Source: Brassica napus
Taxonomy: Eukaryota > Streptophyta > Magnoliopsida > Brassicales > Brassicaceae
Assembly: GCF_020379485.1 (NCBI RefSeq)
Contig: NC_063439.1
Location: 17,946,598-18,010,597 of the forward strand
Reading direction: 5' to 3'
DNA: 64,000 nt
The position numbers were made by a program, and so were the translations under genes. A model generated the notes under the pieces. That model was not told the DNA's origin and made no database searches. It saw only the letters and a list, made by a program, of their open reading frames with translations. The stretch's first letter is position 1. Every line of letters begins with the position of its first letter. Below are positions 11,195 to 24,302 of this stretch, in pieces.

Positions 11195-12540
11195 ATGATC
11201 TCTCACTATAGTCTTTTAACAAAAAAAGTAATTTAAAAAAAAGTGAGAGAGAAAATGTAGATAAAAGGATAAATATCGATTCTTTTAAAGGAGACTCTGC
11301 TGGAACCATGAGAGACTCTTTTGCATATGTGTCACCTAATAACAGGTGCAACTGTATTTAAGTTGATGACAAAGAAAAATAGGTGCAACTGTATTTCTAT
11401 TTATTTTTTTTGGTAAATTTATTTATATTATAATTAAATGGAGAAAAGACTCTTGGGAAGAAATTCTGGTTAATATATTTGAAGTTTGCAAAACTCTATA
11501 TTTGAAGTTTCGAGGTGTTCTTCTTCAAAAGTAAAACTTTAAATTTAATTTCAAAATTATTTGTAATTTATACTATGGTACATATTTATATTTGTCATAA
11601 TTAATATAAATCCTTAAAAAAATTTATAAATAACTAGCACGTATATAAAAATATTAAAATAATATTAATTAATAAAATCTTACACTAAAATAGAAAATTA
11701 TAAATAGAAATACATAATTAAATATTAAACTACAAGCAAATACCACATTATTCCATAAAATTATTTCTGTAATGCTCCATCTTTGGTTACAAAACTTCTT
11801 TGCACAATATCTTGGAGGTTCCGAGGTAAATTTACTAGAATATTAGTGTTGTTGTAATATTTAAACTTGTGTAATAAATATATCTTCATGTATCTTTTTT
11901 TGTCAGCAACTTAAACACATATAGACTCTGCATACCAAATTGTTAGTTTCACATCCATATGGACAACAAACGACGGTTGCTTTCTTGCATTGCATGTGAG
12001 ATTGTCCGCCCTTGAATTCTGCGTCCGTGGTTTATGAATGAGCACTGAGCTGTTGAAACTTTTCTTCAAGATCTTTATGCCTTCCAATAACTTGCAAGGC
12101 TGGCCCGTCTTCATGTATCTTTTTTTTAAAAAAAATTATTAAGTTTCTTTTGTAATATTTTGTTTTCTAATTCTAGTTTTAAAATATTATAAATCTTATT
12201 TTAAATTTTTTATTTAATTTTATGTGTCAAAATTTGAATTAATAAAAATAAATTTGAAATATTTATGATATACAAAATTTTTAAAGATTAAAATGATAAA
12301 TGAGAAAATACTTAAGAATCATAAATGTGATGTATAATTAATTATAAGAACCAAAATGCAAATAAAAAGATGAAACTTCAAATTTAGAGTTTTGAGTAGT
12401 GAAACTTCAAATACAAAGTTTCACTCCTTAGAACTCTAAATTTGAAGTTTAAAATGTTCTTTTTGGAAAGCAAAAAACTTTATATTTGAAGTTATATAGT
12501 TCCTTTCAAAGATGCTCTAAGAGCCTAACTTCTTACATTA
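11195..12540. repeat. AT-rich non-coding repeat with TTTGAAGTTT motifs
   Basis: Copies of a TTTGAAGTTT-like motif occur on the left (about 11470-11510) and in both orientations on the right (about 12370-12500). This is the pattern of a non-autonomous DNA element with subterminal repeats. I could not fix the termini. A short LINE fragment (11895-12108) is inserted within it. Confidence 0.4.
11895..12108 (-). mobile_element. very short LINE fragment (RNase H C-terminus) with target duplication
   Basis: On the minus strand this encodes the last part of a LINE RNase H domain (KPRTQNSRADNL, then SFVVHMDVKL and a final ESI). It is followed by a short poly(A), seen as a run of T at 11895-11901. The flanks repeat CTTCATGTATC followed by T at 11884-11894 and 12109-12119. 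Only about 210 bp of the LINE were copied. Confidence 0.85.
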
Positions 12541-13620
12541 ATGGGGATTGCTAACTTCAGTTAGAGAATTTTCTAGTATCAAAAAAGATATAATTAACAA
12601 GCTAAGATAGTCAAGAGATATATGGCACCTCAATATGGACTTGACACTACAATACAACTTGATATTTCAAATAACGTGCTACTGCTTATAGTCATGTGTG
12701 TGTGACGACGTGTTTTAATATGCAATTTAGGATAAATATATTTGGGAAGCAGACATAATGATTTAGGGCCACATTTAGCTGCGTCGATTACGTTACAAGG
12801 ACGATTGGAACCTTATCTCACATTCATTGGTTTATATGCTTTTCTGCTAAATATCATATAGAAAAGTAAGATTTACAACAAGTTGAATCCAAAGAGTTAC
12901 TCACTTTGGAAAAAGGAAACAGAAAACAAGGTGGGATTAGAGTTAGGAGCGAATTCCTCTGATTATCTAAGCCACAAAGACATTACAATTTTTAAGTGCT
13001 TCCTCCTTTTTGCAGTGAGTGTTACGTACCTCGCCGACACTGCACCAGAAAATGGCGGAAGTGGAAAGCGAAGTGTGGTTGTGGAGAACATTGTTTCTGT
13101 TTCTAAAGGTAGAATATAGGCCAGCTTCCTAAGCGTTGTTGATGATTACAATTATATAATTGTTTTTTTTTACATTCACTAAGGACGATTAGAACCTTAA
13201 ATGTTGGGACGGGTTGCATTACGTTCACAATTTGACTTCCACGATGGCTATTAGTCTACTAGAGTATCATTCAAAACGATAAAACCATTGGAAATTATCA
13301 ACTTGTCGACTCCAATTGCTTCTGAAAGAGACCACGAATTGGCCATGGAGAAATGATCTATTAGCCAATTAAATACATCATTCCAAATGTTATTAATGCT
13401 TAGTTAAACAAATGATATATTATGTTTGGCTCAAAACTGCAAATTCCTTATCCCATTCATTATCCCAGACTCAGTGTCTTACCCGTGTGTTGCTTTAACA
13501 TGTTAGATATTTCTATTTATTTTTAATAATTTTTCTTTATAAAATATCTTCATTCATGCAATCAAATTCCCACTTGCGTATTATTTTTTCTGTTAAATGA
13601 ATATCATCTAAATAATTTCT
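12541..13620. other. intergenic DNA upstream of second PMEI gene
   Basis: No recognisable coding or repeat unit. A 78-codon frame at 12883 resembles nothing known to me. It probably holds the promoter of the gene at 13707. Confidence 0.4.
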
Positions 13621-13622
13621 CT

Positions 13623-13632
13623 ATATATATAA
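13623..13632 (+). promoter_or_regulatory. TATA box of second PMEI gene
   Basis: ATATATATAAA, about 75-85 bp upstream of the ATG, the same spacing as in the first PMEI gene. Confidence 0.65.
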
Positions 13633-13706
13633 ACCTCAGTTAAATAGAAACACTACAACAACATCATCACATTCACAATCTCATAAACCTCTTATAATAT
13701 ATAAGA

Positions 13707-14303
13707 ATGGCTGTTTCTTTTAGATTTAATCATCACTTCCTCGCATCTCTTCTCATAACCATTACCATAACCACGCTCAAGTCGGTCCATACAACAACAA
13801 CAACAAACACGGAGTTCGTAAAATCATTATGCACATTCACAACGTACCCAAGACTCTGTGTCACTTCACTCTCAACTCAATCCAGTCTCATCCAAACCAG
13901 CCACAAGCTCATGGCTCATGCGGCTCTCAACATCACATTAGCCTCGGCTAAAGCCACGTCAGCAATGATGGTGCGTGTCTCGAGTAGTAGTCGGCTCAAG
14001 CCGAGAGAAGTCTCGGCCATGAGAGACTGCGTTGAGGAGCTAGGTGACACGTTGGAGGAGCTTAGGAAATCGTTAGGCGAGATGGGTCAGCTAAGTGGCT
14101 CGAACTATGAGGTCTACATGAATGATATTCAGACTTGGGTTAGCGCGGCTCTGACCGATGAGTACACGTGCTCGGATGGATTTGAAGGAGATGAAATGAA
14201 CGGGAAGGTTAAGGTTTTGGTTAGAGGGAGGATTTTGATTATTGCTCATTTAACGAGTAATGCTTTAGCTTTGATTAATCACTTTGCTTCTATTCATTGT
14301 TAG
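13707..14303 (+). CDS. second PMEI domain protein
   Basis: Single-exon gene of 198 residues with an N-terminal signal peptide (about residues 1-27, LLITITITTL) followed by a Thr-rich spacer and the PMEI domain. Family cysteines are Cys42/Cys51 and Cys108/Cys155. The YTCSDGF and DCVEEL signatures are shared with the gene at 5438, and both share QTW and SAALTDE before the fourth cysteine. The two are clear paralogues in the same direction, about 7.6 kb apart. Much of that spacing is LINE DNA, so they are a tandem pair spread by insertions. The expected role is apoplastic inhibition of pectin methylesterase. The order fits At5g62350/At5g62360. Confidence 0.92.
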   Translation: MAVSFRFNHHFLASLLITITITTLKSVHTTTTTNTEFVKSLCTFTTYPRLCVTSLSTQSSLIQTSHKLMAHAALNITLASAKATSAMMVRVSSSSRLKPREVSAMRDCVEELGDTLEELRKSLGEMGQLSGSNYEVYMNDIQTWVSAALTDEYTCSDGFEGDEMNGKVKVLVRGRILIIAHLTSNALALINHFASIHC

Positions 14304-14649
14304 AGAGACTGAAATATTTTTAGTTTCTTTTTATTGCAATTTCTGTTGCTTTTGTCTGTTTGTGTGTATAAGAAATAGTAATAATACAATGTATGTGTTC
14401 GTCTTTAAGATTCCTGAATCAATATGTACCAGAAAATGTTTAATACTTTTTTTTTGCTATCCAATGTAGTTGTAGATATCGATGTATCATTTACGTACTT
14501 TAACAACTTTCCAAAATAATTAATGAAAAACAACTTTCTAATAACTGAGTCAATACTAATTCAGTTTATTCAAATACCACGTGGTCTCATTTTTCCCCAT
14601 AGAGACTTACGTCAATGAGATCCTTTATTACTTTATTTATTTATTTTAT
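14304..14649. other. 3' region of second PMEI gene
   Basis: Short non-coding stretch between the stop codon and the next LINE. Nothing was recognised apart from T-rich 3' UTR-like sequence. Confidence 0.4.
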
Positions 14650-16786
14650 GTACAGAGGTCTTAATTGCAAATATAAAAAAGGCAGAGAGAGGACATCAAT
14701 TAACAGGGATGAAAGTAGCGAGAGCTTGCCCGTCGATATTTCACCTGCTATTTGCGGATGATAGTCTATTCTTTTGTAAAGCTCAAAGGGATGAGTGTCA
14801 AACTATCCTTAGAATTTTGAAAGAGTATGAGGCAGTTTCAGGACAATTAATAAATTTTGATAAGTTTTCAATTCAATTTAGACATAAGATTGAAGATTTT
14901 GTCAAACAAGTATTAAAAGATATTTTGGGCATCCAGAACCTTGGAGGCATGGGATCCTACATGGATTTACCGGAAAATATGGGAGGCTCAAAGATTCAAG
15001 TTTTTAGTTTTGTACAAGATCGTTTAAATAATAGAATCAATGGGTGGACTTTTCGGTATTTCATAAAAGGAGGAAAGGAAGTGATAATCAAATCAGTGAT
15101 CACCGCATTACCAAATCATACGATGTCCTGCTATCGTTTGCCGAAAGTAACTGTAAAGAAACTGACGATTGCAGTATCACAATTCTGGTGGAGCCCAGGG
15201 GGAAGTACAAGAGGCATGCATTAGAAATCATGAGATAAGGTGTGTGCAGACAAAGAAAAAAGAGGATTGGGATTTAAAGACATCACAAACTTTAATACGG
15301 CGATGATTGGTAAACAGTTATGGCGCCTGATAGAAAAGCCAAATACTTTATTCTCTCGAGTATTTAAAGGTCGGTATTATAGGAATGCTTCGCTTTTGGA
15401 ACTGATTCGTTCATATTCTCCGTCATACGGTTGGCGGAGTATTGTTTCTGCTAGATTTCTGGTTAGCAAAAGACTAATCAAAAGGGTGGGATCATGGTCT
15501 TATATATCTGTATGGAATGACCCTTGGCTCCCAACCACTCGCCCGAGACCAGCTAATAAAAATCAACACAATTTATACCCGGACCTTACAGTAGAATCCC
15601 TCATTGATTCTACATCGTGTACTTGGAATTCAGAGGTAATTCGTGCGTTGGTGGATCCTTAGGATGCGAAACTTATAGAAAGTATACCACTGAGCAGGAC
15701 TCTGCGGATAGATAGAGATGGATGGCACTTTACAAAAAATGAAATTTTTTGATTAAATCAGAATATCAAGTAGAACGTATCTATCCAGATAGAGAAAGAC
15801 CACCGTTACTGATTGGTCCTACAGTGGATGTTTTAAAGGCTCACTGCTGAAAAATACGGTGCCCACCAAAATTAAAATATTTTCTATGGCAATTAGTGAT
15901 AGGATGCATCACAGTGCGGAAGAATTTACAAGCAATGGGGATTAAATGGGATATATGTTGTGTAAGATGTGGAGCTCTGGAGGAATCGATAAATCATGTG
16001 TTTTTTGAATGTCCTCCAACTCTTCAGGTTTGGGCTCTTTCGAAGATATCATCACACCCAGCTATTTTTCCAACAAATTCCCTCTTCACAAACATGGATC
16101 ATCTATTCTGGGGAATTCTCCCGTCGATGAAAGATCATCAGTTCGCATGGATACTTTGGTACATTTGGAAAACTAGGAATAATAATTTTTTTAGTAATTT
16201 GGATATGGACCCTATGGATACGCTTCAACTGGCTTAAACAAAATCGACATTGTGGGCGGAGGCACAAATAGCAATCAATCAGAGGATGACAACATCAATA
16301 ATAGATCCGATCTTACCGTCGATACCATGCAGATAGTGTTTTACAGATGGCTCATGGAAAGAGGGTGTTAGTTTCTCAGGACAAGGTTGGCTTAGTACTT
16401 TGGAAGGCTTTGATGGTTTGTTGGGGGCGAGAAACGTCAGAGCTAGTCTTTCGCCTCTTCATGCGGAAATAGAAACGCTATTCTGGGCAATGGAATGCAT
16501 GAGGAATTTACGTCAATTTCAGGCTACGTTTGCAACAGATTGTTTTCAATTGGTGAAGATGGTTTCGGAACCAGAAAAATAGCCAGCTTTTGCAAATTAT
16601 TTAGAAGACATCACGATCCTGAAGGGACATTATCTATGTACCACGGACGCAAAATTCAAAGGCGGATAGTCTGGCACGCATTGCTAGGAAGCAATCGTCT
16701 TTTGTCGTTCACATGGACTCAGCTCACCCGGTTTGGTTCACAGAGTCAATATGAGTGTAATTTTGTAATGCTGATGACAAAAAAAA
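14650..16786 (+). mobile_element. 5'-truncated LINE: reverse transcriptase, zf-RVT, RNase H (decayed)
   Basis: Starts in the reverse transcriptase (GMKVARACPS, then the catalytic box LLFADDSLFFC at about 14735-14780). It continues through IINFDKFSIQF-like and GGKEVIIKSV segments, the linker (GLGFKDITNFNTAM, QLWRLIEKP), SVWNDPWLP, the zf-RVT zinc finger at about 15955-16030 (CCVRCGALEESINHVFFEC) and the RNase H domain (FTDGSWKEG, PLHAEIETLFWAMECM, FATDCFQLVKMV) at 16330-16700. It ends in poly(A) near 16774-16786. Several stops and frameshifts separate the segments. It belongs to the same broad lineage as the LINE at 9928. No clean target duplication was seen. Confidence 0.9.
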
Positions 16787-17269
16787 AAAAATTTAAATAT
16801 CTTCTGCTAATATACTTTGAAGTTTACACTATAATAATCTTAATAACATAGCTATAGTATGGACCATAGAAAATTATGAAAAAGTCTATTGATTTAGTTA
16901 TGTTTATGTGAAAACAACAAATTAAAAAGGAAACTGAAGAAAAGCTGTCTTTTTCTTCCACTTTTGCTGAATGATTTTACGCATGGAATCTATCTTAAAC
17001 ATTTCACACTCAGAAACATTTTTAAAGGTTTAGCATATGAAAAATACAAATCATTATTCTACATCACGTTTACAAGCAAATTACAATATACTAATACCGT
17101 AAAAAGAGCAAAAAAAAAAAAACGAAAGTTACCTAAGGGCATCTCCATCCCTACTCCATTTTTTCCTCTAAAATGGAGTAAAAGTGAATATTGGAGTAAG
17201 AAATGCTTCAACCCAATTCCATATCTCACTCCATAATCCGGAGGGAAAAAAAAAACCTCGCTTCTCTCT
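16787..17269. other. AT-rich flank with MITE-like sequence
   Basis: Around 17138-17262 the text GGGCATCTCCATCCCTACTCC, followed by repeated ATGGAGTA/TCCAT-type motifs, resembles the ends of abundant Brassicaceae MITEs. A second terminus was not found. Confidence 0.35.
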
Positions 17270-18369
17270 TGACTTCCTCTCAGCCGCCAAGAAAAAAAAA
17301 AGTTTTCACAGATCTACCTCCGGTCCGGCTACGTTCGGTGACCGGAGGGTCCCCTCTTCCCCTTCTACCTTCTTTTCTCTTTGCCTTCTCGACTTTGTCC
17401 CAAAACCTAAGACGAGATACATGCTGTTCTGGTTTGTCGGAGTGACTCTGGAGACTCGTGTGGTCAAGGGGCCATCTCACGGCGTTCTTGGAGGAGCAGT
17501 GAGTGGTAGGAAGGCAGAATCGAGGCAGGTCGGCTTTTAGGGTTGAGAGGAGTCAACGAATCGATTTTCTGTTTTAGATCTCGGATGCTCCTCTCACAGC
17601 AACAACGCATGGTTCAGTGGGAAATATCCTCCACCTTGGATCTCCGGTCCAGTGTGACGGTGAGCCAAACGGAGATGAGATACGACGGTTGGGGAATATG
17701 GTTCTGGTCCTCGGTTCTCGTGGAAGACGCATCGCAGGGTTTTCTTCACCGGAGGAGTCTACCGGAGGATGAGCTCTGCAGCGGGTACGCGGTGGGGGTT
17801 CACATCCCAGTGCCAGAGGTGACGTCTCCTGTCTCACTCTGGTGAAACCGCATGCCATTATTAACCTTAATTATTGTTCTGGTCACGGTATGTTCGCCAA
17901 AGCCCGACTTTCAGTACAGGAAAGTTCTGGTTCATGGCTAAGGAGCGAATTCTGAACCTTGACAACAACGAGTTTTCACCGGATTTGCGCCGCAAGGTGA
18001 TGAGTTGTTGGACTGGGTCTGTCACTCTAATTTTTAGGAGTCCAATGTCCTGGACCAAATTGTAATCTGGTTTTTAGCTTTGTTATTGTTGAGTTTTTTA
18101 GAATTGTCATCTTGTATGGTCAATTTAGGTGGTCTAATGGGAGATTTGCTCTGAGTCATGGAGCTCTCTTACCCTACTGTGATTAAAATTACAATAAAGT
18201 ACTCTAGGTTGCGCTTGATCCGAGTGAGAAATCACCTAGTGAGTGTGCTAGTGAGTGTTCCAGGATGTTTCTAAGATGCTTTGTTGTATTTGTGGTAGAA
18301 ATTCAATGTGGTCAATCTCATTGTAAAACTTATTAGTTAATGAAAAGTTGATGTTGAGACAAAAAAAAA
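17270..18369 (+). mobile_element. non-autonomous poly(A) retroposon, copy 1 (Sadhu-like)
   Basis: About 1.1 kb with no conserved long frame, ending in a poly(A) at 18361-18369. Its 3' 250 bp match the reverse complement of 35807-36050 closely, including GGTGGTCTAAT/GGTGGTTTAAGA, GATCCGAGTGAG and TCACCTAGTGAGTG. The CG-rich 5' part (CTCCGGTCCGGC) also has a counterpart there. Two copies in opposite orientation, each with an A tail at the same end, show a retroposon. Arabidopsis Sadhu elements have this size, tail and lack of coding, so I use that name only as a comparison. The poly(A) abuts the stop codon of the PPR remnant. Confidence 0.72.
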
Positions 18370-18645
18370 CTAAAGTTGCTGATTCTGGTTAAGCATTTTC
18401 AACAAACCCAATTTAGTACAATCCAATAAAGATCGCTCAGACTGAACCAAAACAGCAAACAAAGCACGGGCCTCTCTCAACTTCTTCTCTTCTTCACACA
18501 AAATATAAATCAGCCAAGTGTAACTAATTGAATGAGGCCACTAATTTTGAGCAGTCATAGCTTTACCACTTTAACCGCTTCTATGGTCAATCAAGAGTAA
18601 CAGAGACACTGAAACACTAAATCACATGCTTCTGCAATTCTAACA

Positions 18646-18832
18646 ATAGTGGTGGACCTAGGATTAGTTTTGATCAGGGGCAAAATTATAAAACACTGTC
18701 TATACATCTAATAACTTGAAATTTTAACAGGAACACAATTAAAAATTTACATAAAAATTTACACTGAATTTACAAATCTATGGTGGGCAGCTGCCCCTCC
18801 CACTACCCATGTAGATCCGCCACTGATCAGAG
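18646..18832 (+). repeat. short interspersed repeat with GTGGCGGA-type termini, copy 1
   Basis: Runs from AGTGGTGGACCTAGGATT to GATCCGCCACTG, so the termini are inverted (CAGTGGCGGATC when flipped). The interior shares TTTACACTxAATTTAC and GGTGGxCAGCTGCCCC with copy 2. It looks like a MITE. Confidence 0.6.
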
Positions 18833-18966
18833 CCAAAGGATCAACGGGTCTTTGACATAGACTCTTAAGCAGTAGTACTGTACATAGCTTAATCTGGCTC
18901 ACAATTTGACACCTCAAACAAATCTATCGCAGATTTAATATCGCATGCTTTGATATAAGATCTCAT

Positions 18967-19142
18967 TAGTATAGTCAGTGGGAGATCTAGAAACAACTTT
19001 AATCTGGGAGAAAAACTAAAAAACACTATTACTACATTTACAAATTTAAATTTTCAACAGGAGCATTACCAAAATTTTGTATAAATTTACACTAACTAAA
19101 ACAATTTCATGGTGGACAGCTGCCCCACCTATTTACCACATA
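18967..19142 (+). repeat. short interspersed repeat, copy 2
   Basis: Same family and orientation as 18646-18832. It begins CAGTGGGAGATCTAGA and contains GGTGGACAGCTGCCCC. Its right terminus is eroded next to the PPR block. Confidence 0.55.
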
Positions 19143-19339
19143 AATTGGCCCTTGAGTATAGTAAAAATCACCTGATTTGGAATAATGCCTTCTTTTTGCA
19201 TTGATTCTAAAAGGTCACTCGAAGTGGCATAAGTGGAGAGTGATGGTTCCAAGAGAAGATCGCAGCCTTTCTCGATTTCACTAAGGAATAGCACAAACCC
19301 TTCACTTTTAACATTGTCCAAACTCCCAAATCAGATTTT

Positions 19340-21299
19340 TCTAGATTTCACAAATCAGTTGGAGATGGGAAGTATCAATTCAAATCTCACATTAGAAGTT
19401 TAAACAAATAATTTTTAATATATAATAAAAAATTCAACTCTGATTAATACAAGGTATTTTAGATAGTAAATCTATGTGAGTTTGTCTCTTAGATCCAAAT
19501 TGGACAATATATAATTTGACATGGGTTCAGTGCCGTCCCGGAATATCCGGTGGCCTAACCAAAATAAAAAATGTGGCCTTTAATTTATTTTCAGAAATTT
19601 TGAATTTTGTTTATCATTACTATATTTTTATTTTATATAGGAATAAAACCAAATATAAGCAACCAAATTTCTGTTATCTTTTAAATCAAACAAATATAAC
19701 AGTTTAGTTGTGATTGCTGTAAATTTTAACCTGGATTTTTGTTAATTTATTTTACAATTATATAAAGAATCAAGAAAATCATAAAAATGTAAGAAAAATG
19801 CATTACTATATGTGTCTGAAATATAAAATATGACCGTCTTTAACTATGAAAAGTTAGATGACAATAAATGATAGTTAAAATGTTATATATATATATATAC
19901 ATGATTATTAGCTATAAAGAAAGACACTAGGAAAGTACTAGAAAAAAGAAAATGACTAAATATTCTTTAGTATCAATTATATCTAATTGGATTCTATTGA
20001 GAGAAGACACCGAGAAAGTATGAGAAAAAGGAAAATGACTAAATAGTACATCTTATACTAAAGAATATATAAAACAACCACTTATGAATCATTACACAGG
20101 TTAAAATTTTGTGGTCCTCAAAATGTTAAATATAAATGTGGCTTAAAGCAACAACTTTACCTGTCTTATGGCTAGGACGGATCTGCATGGATTCACTAAA
20201 TTCCCAACAATTGGTATTAAAGAGGAATGACGAAAATTTGCTAAAAAAACAAAATACCGAATAAACCCAAAAGTAAATCCTTAGGGCCAAACTAGAAAAT
20301 AAAAAATCTTATTTTACATTAGCTCCTAAAGAAAATGAATCATTTTTGAAGAGGATAGGCGAGAGAATTAAGGCCAGCGGTTAAACAGTTGATTGAAGTA
20401 GAGCGATGGCGAGTGGAAAGTGTGGGGGTTGATGCTTTGAAGCTATCCTCGAATGGTCTAACACTCTCGTCGTCGTCTCTGTCAACTTCTGTTTTCTAAT
20501 TTCTCTCATTGGTTTAAGTGTGAACCGGTAAATTAATTTAGCTTAACCGGACTTTGTTGTTGCTAATCTAATCGATGCTTAATCTGTTAATAAATTTAAC
20601 TTGAGCCCAACCCATTATGTATGTCTGGAAGTGTCCGTATGTATTATTTTATGCATAATTTAAATAAGTTTTTATAAAATGTAATATTTTATAAATATCA
20701 ATCTAGAATATATTAAAATATATATATAGTGAAATAAATAAATATATATATCGGTATATATAATTTCTTCATCAGATAATGCAAAGAAATAATCAGGATA
20801 TGTATATTCATTCCAATTATTATAGAGTAATCTATTATATATTAAATGAAGTACAATCATTCGAACCCTTTGTTTGTTCTAATTTCTTAGTCATATGATT
20901 AGTATCTATAATTCTATTATTAACCTATGAGGTGACTCTAATACCAAGATTAGAAGAAAACGAAGGTTTTCTCCGTAATAATTTAGTATTAGGTGGGAAC
21001 GTTGACAAGTTGTGGAGGAAACGTCTTCACAAAGTGCAAATATATTTAGCACTAAAGAATTTCATGATTTTTTTTTTTTAATTGTTTACACTTGAGCTTA
21101 TTTTTGAGATAATTATATTATTTATGACTCTTGTGCACGGATTATCAAACAATAAGTAAAAGAGAGATATGAACATTAGCTAGCATATCCACATATGCAA
21201 ATTAAATCAGCCTATCAGAATGTAGTTTATTGCCACATCATTTATATAAAACAAACAAGACATTCCACGTATGACAATATTATAAATACAACAAAAGAA
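19340..21299. other. non-coding AT-rich DNA
   Basis: No gene recognised. The section 19530-20180 starts with GTGCCGTCCCGG and ends near GGCTAGGACGGATCTG, a loose inverted pair suggesting an old DNA element. There is an (AT)n run near 19886-19900. A possible short leader and first exon around 20350-20510 could not be connected to anything. Confidence 0.35.
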
Positions 21300-23400
<2,101 letters not shown>

Positions 23401-24218
23401 CGAGAGATGTGTAGTATGAAATTTCAATTGTTATGTTATATACTTATATTGTATGTGATCCGATTCTTTGAGGAAAACGTGTAAAACTGTTTGCTGATTA
23501 ATTGTTTTCAAAGACGAAAACATTTTCTAAATGTAGAAAGTTGTATCAAATTACAATAAACCATGTTTTAGTATAAGTGAAGTTGCGAGTCAGAGGGAGC
23601 ATATGGCCAGCTGGTAATGGATTAGTAGTCTTGGAGTTAGGTAACGATGTAATCAACGTGTCTGCGTGGTTAAGGATTATGCAACAATTGCTTTTACGTT
23701 GCTCAATGAGAAGAGAGATAAAAATATGCATGCATTATATTAGAAACGGTTATTAACCTATAAATACATATTTTTTTGGCTGACAAAAAAAACATAATTT
23801 TTGATATTATCAGAATCTCCATATTAACATTTTTGAATATTTATTATTTTCCTTCAATTTTTATTACTTATACCAAAAATATTTATAAATGTCATATCAA
23901 TAATAATATTGTTTACTAAGTTAGCATAATTATTGATTCTAAATTTTAGAATAACAAGCCTTTATTTTTAGTACTACACAAAAATTAAATTTAATATAAA
24001 AATTAGAAATATAAATTATTATTAGATTGAAAATCTTTAATTTCAACATGAAGAGGCATGGAACAGGAAATAAATGAACATGTGAAATTACTATATATTT
24101 TATTATTATTGTTTCTAATTCATAAAATTACATATGATCATTATGCTTATCTACTGTCAGAAACTTAAATATTCTAATTATAAGTGAAACTATACAAAAA
24201 TTAGAATTTAAAAAAGTA

Positions 24219-24302
24219 TATAAAATTAGATACCAAAAAATTAGGGTAAATTTATAAATTATATAAAATTAGATACCAAAAAATTAGGGTAAATTTATAA
24301 AT
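24219..24302 (+). repeat. 41-bp unit in tandem duplicate
   Basis: The unit starting TATAAAATTAGATACC and ending AAATTTATAAAT occurs at 24219-24259 and again at 24262-24302 without visible mismatch, so the duplication is young. Confidence 0.85.

Larger units (their letters stand above)
18370..19330 (-). pseudogene. PPR protein gene remnant (C-terminal part)
   Basis: Two minus-strand blocks read as pentatricopeptide repeat protein. One, about 19150-19320, contains YATSSDLLESMQKEGIIPN, a helix A-turn-helix B PPR pattern ending in VIFTIL. The other, 18370-18513, contains CEEEKKLREARALFAVLVQ and ends at a stop codon at 18370-18372, which looks like the authentic C-terminus. They are separated by two copies of a short repeat (18646-18832 and 18967-19142). 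The N-terminal bulk of the gene is absent. Position between the PMEI pair and VND6 is where Arabidopsis carries the PPR gene At5g62370, so this is most likely its degraded orthologue. PPR proteins normally bind organelle RNA; this relic cannot. Confidence 0.65.

Noticed and set aside
11911..12114. 67-codon minus-strand gene
   Set aside because: It is the end of a LINE RNase H domain within a small insertion, not a host gene.
16964..17236. 90-codon plus-strand frame near a MITE end
   Set aside because: Low-complexity Lys-rich composition, no homology recognised, and it overlaps the MITE-like sequence.
17184..17858. Several overlapping frames of 60-118 codons in the CG-rich part
   Set aside because: They overlap in many frames on both strands inside the non-coding retroposon, and the matching region of copy 2 does not conserve any of them.
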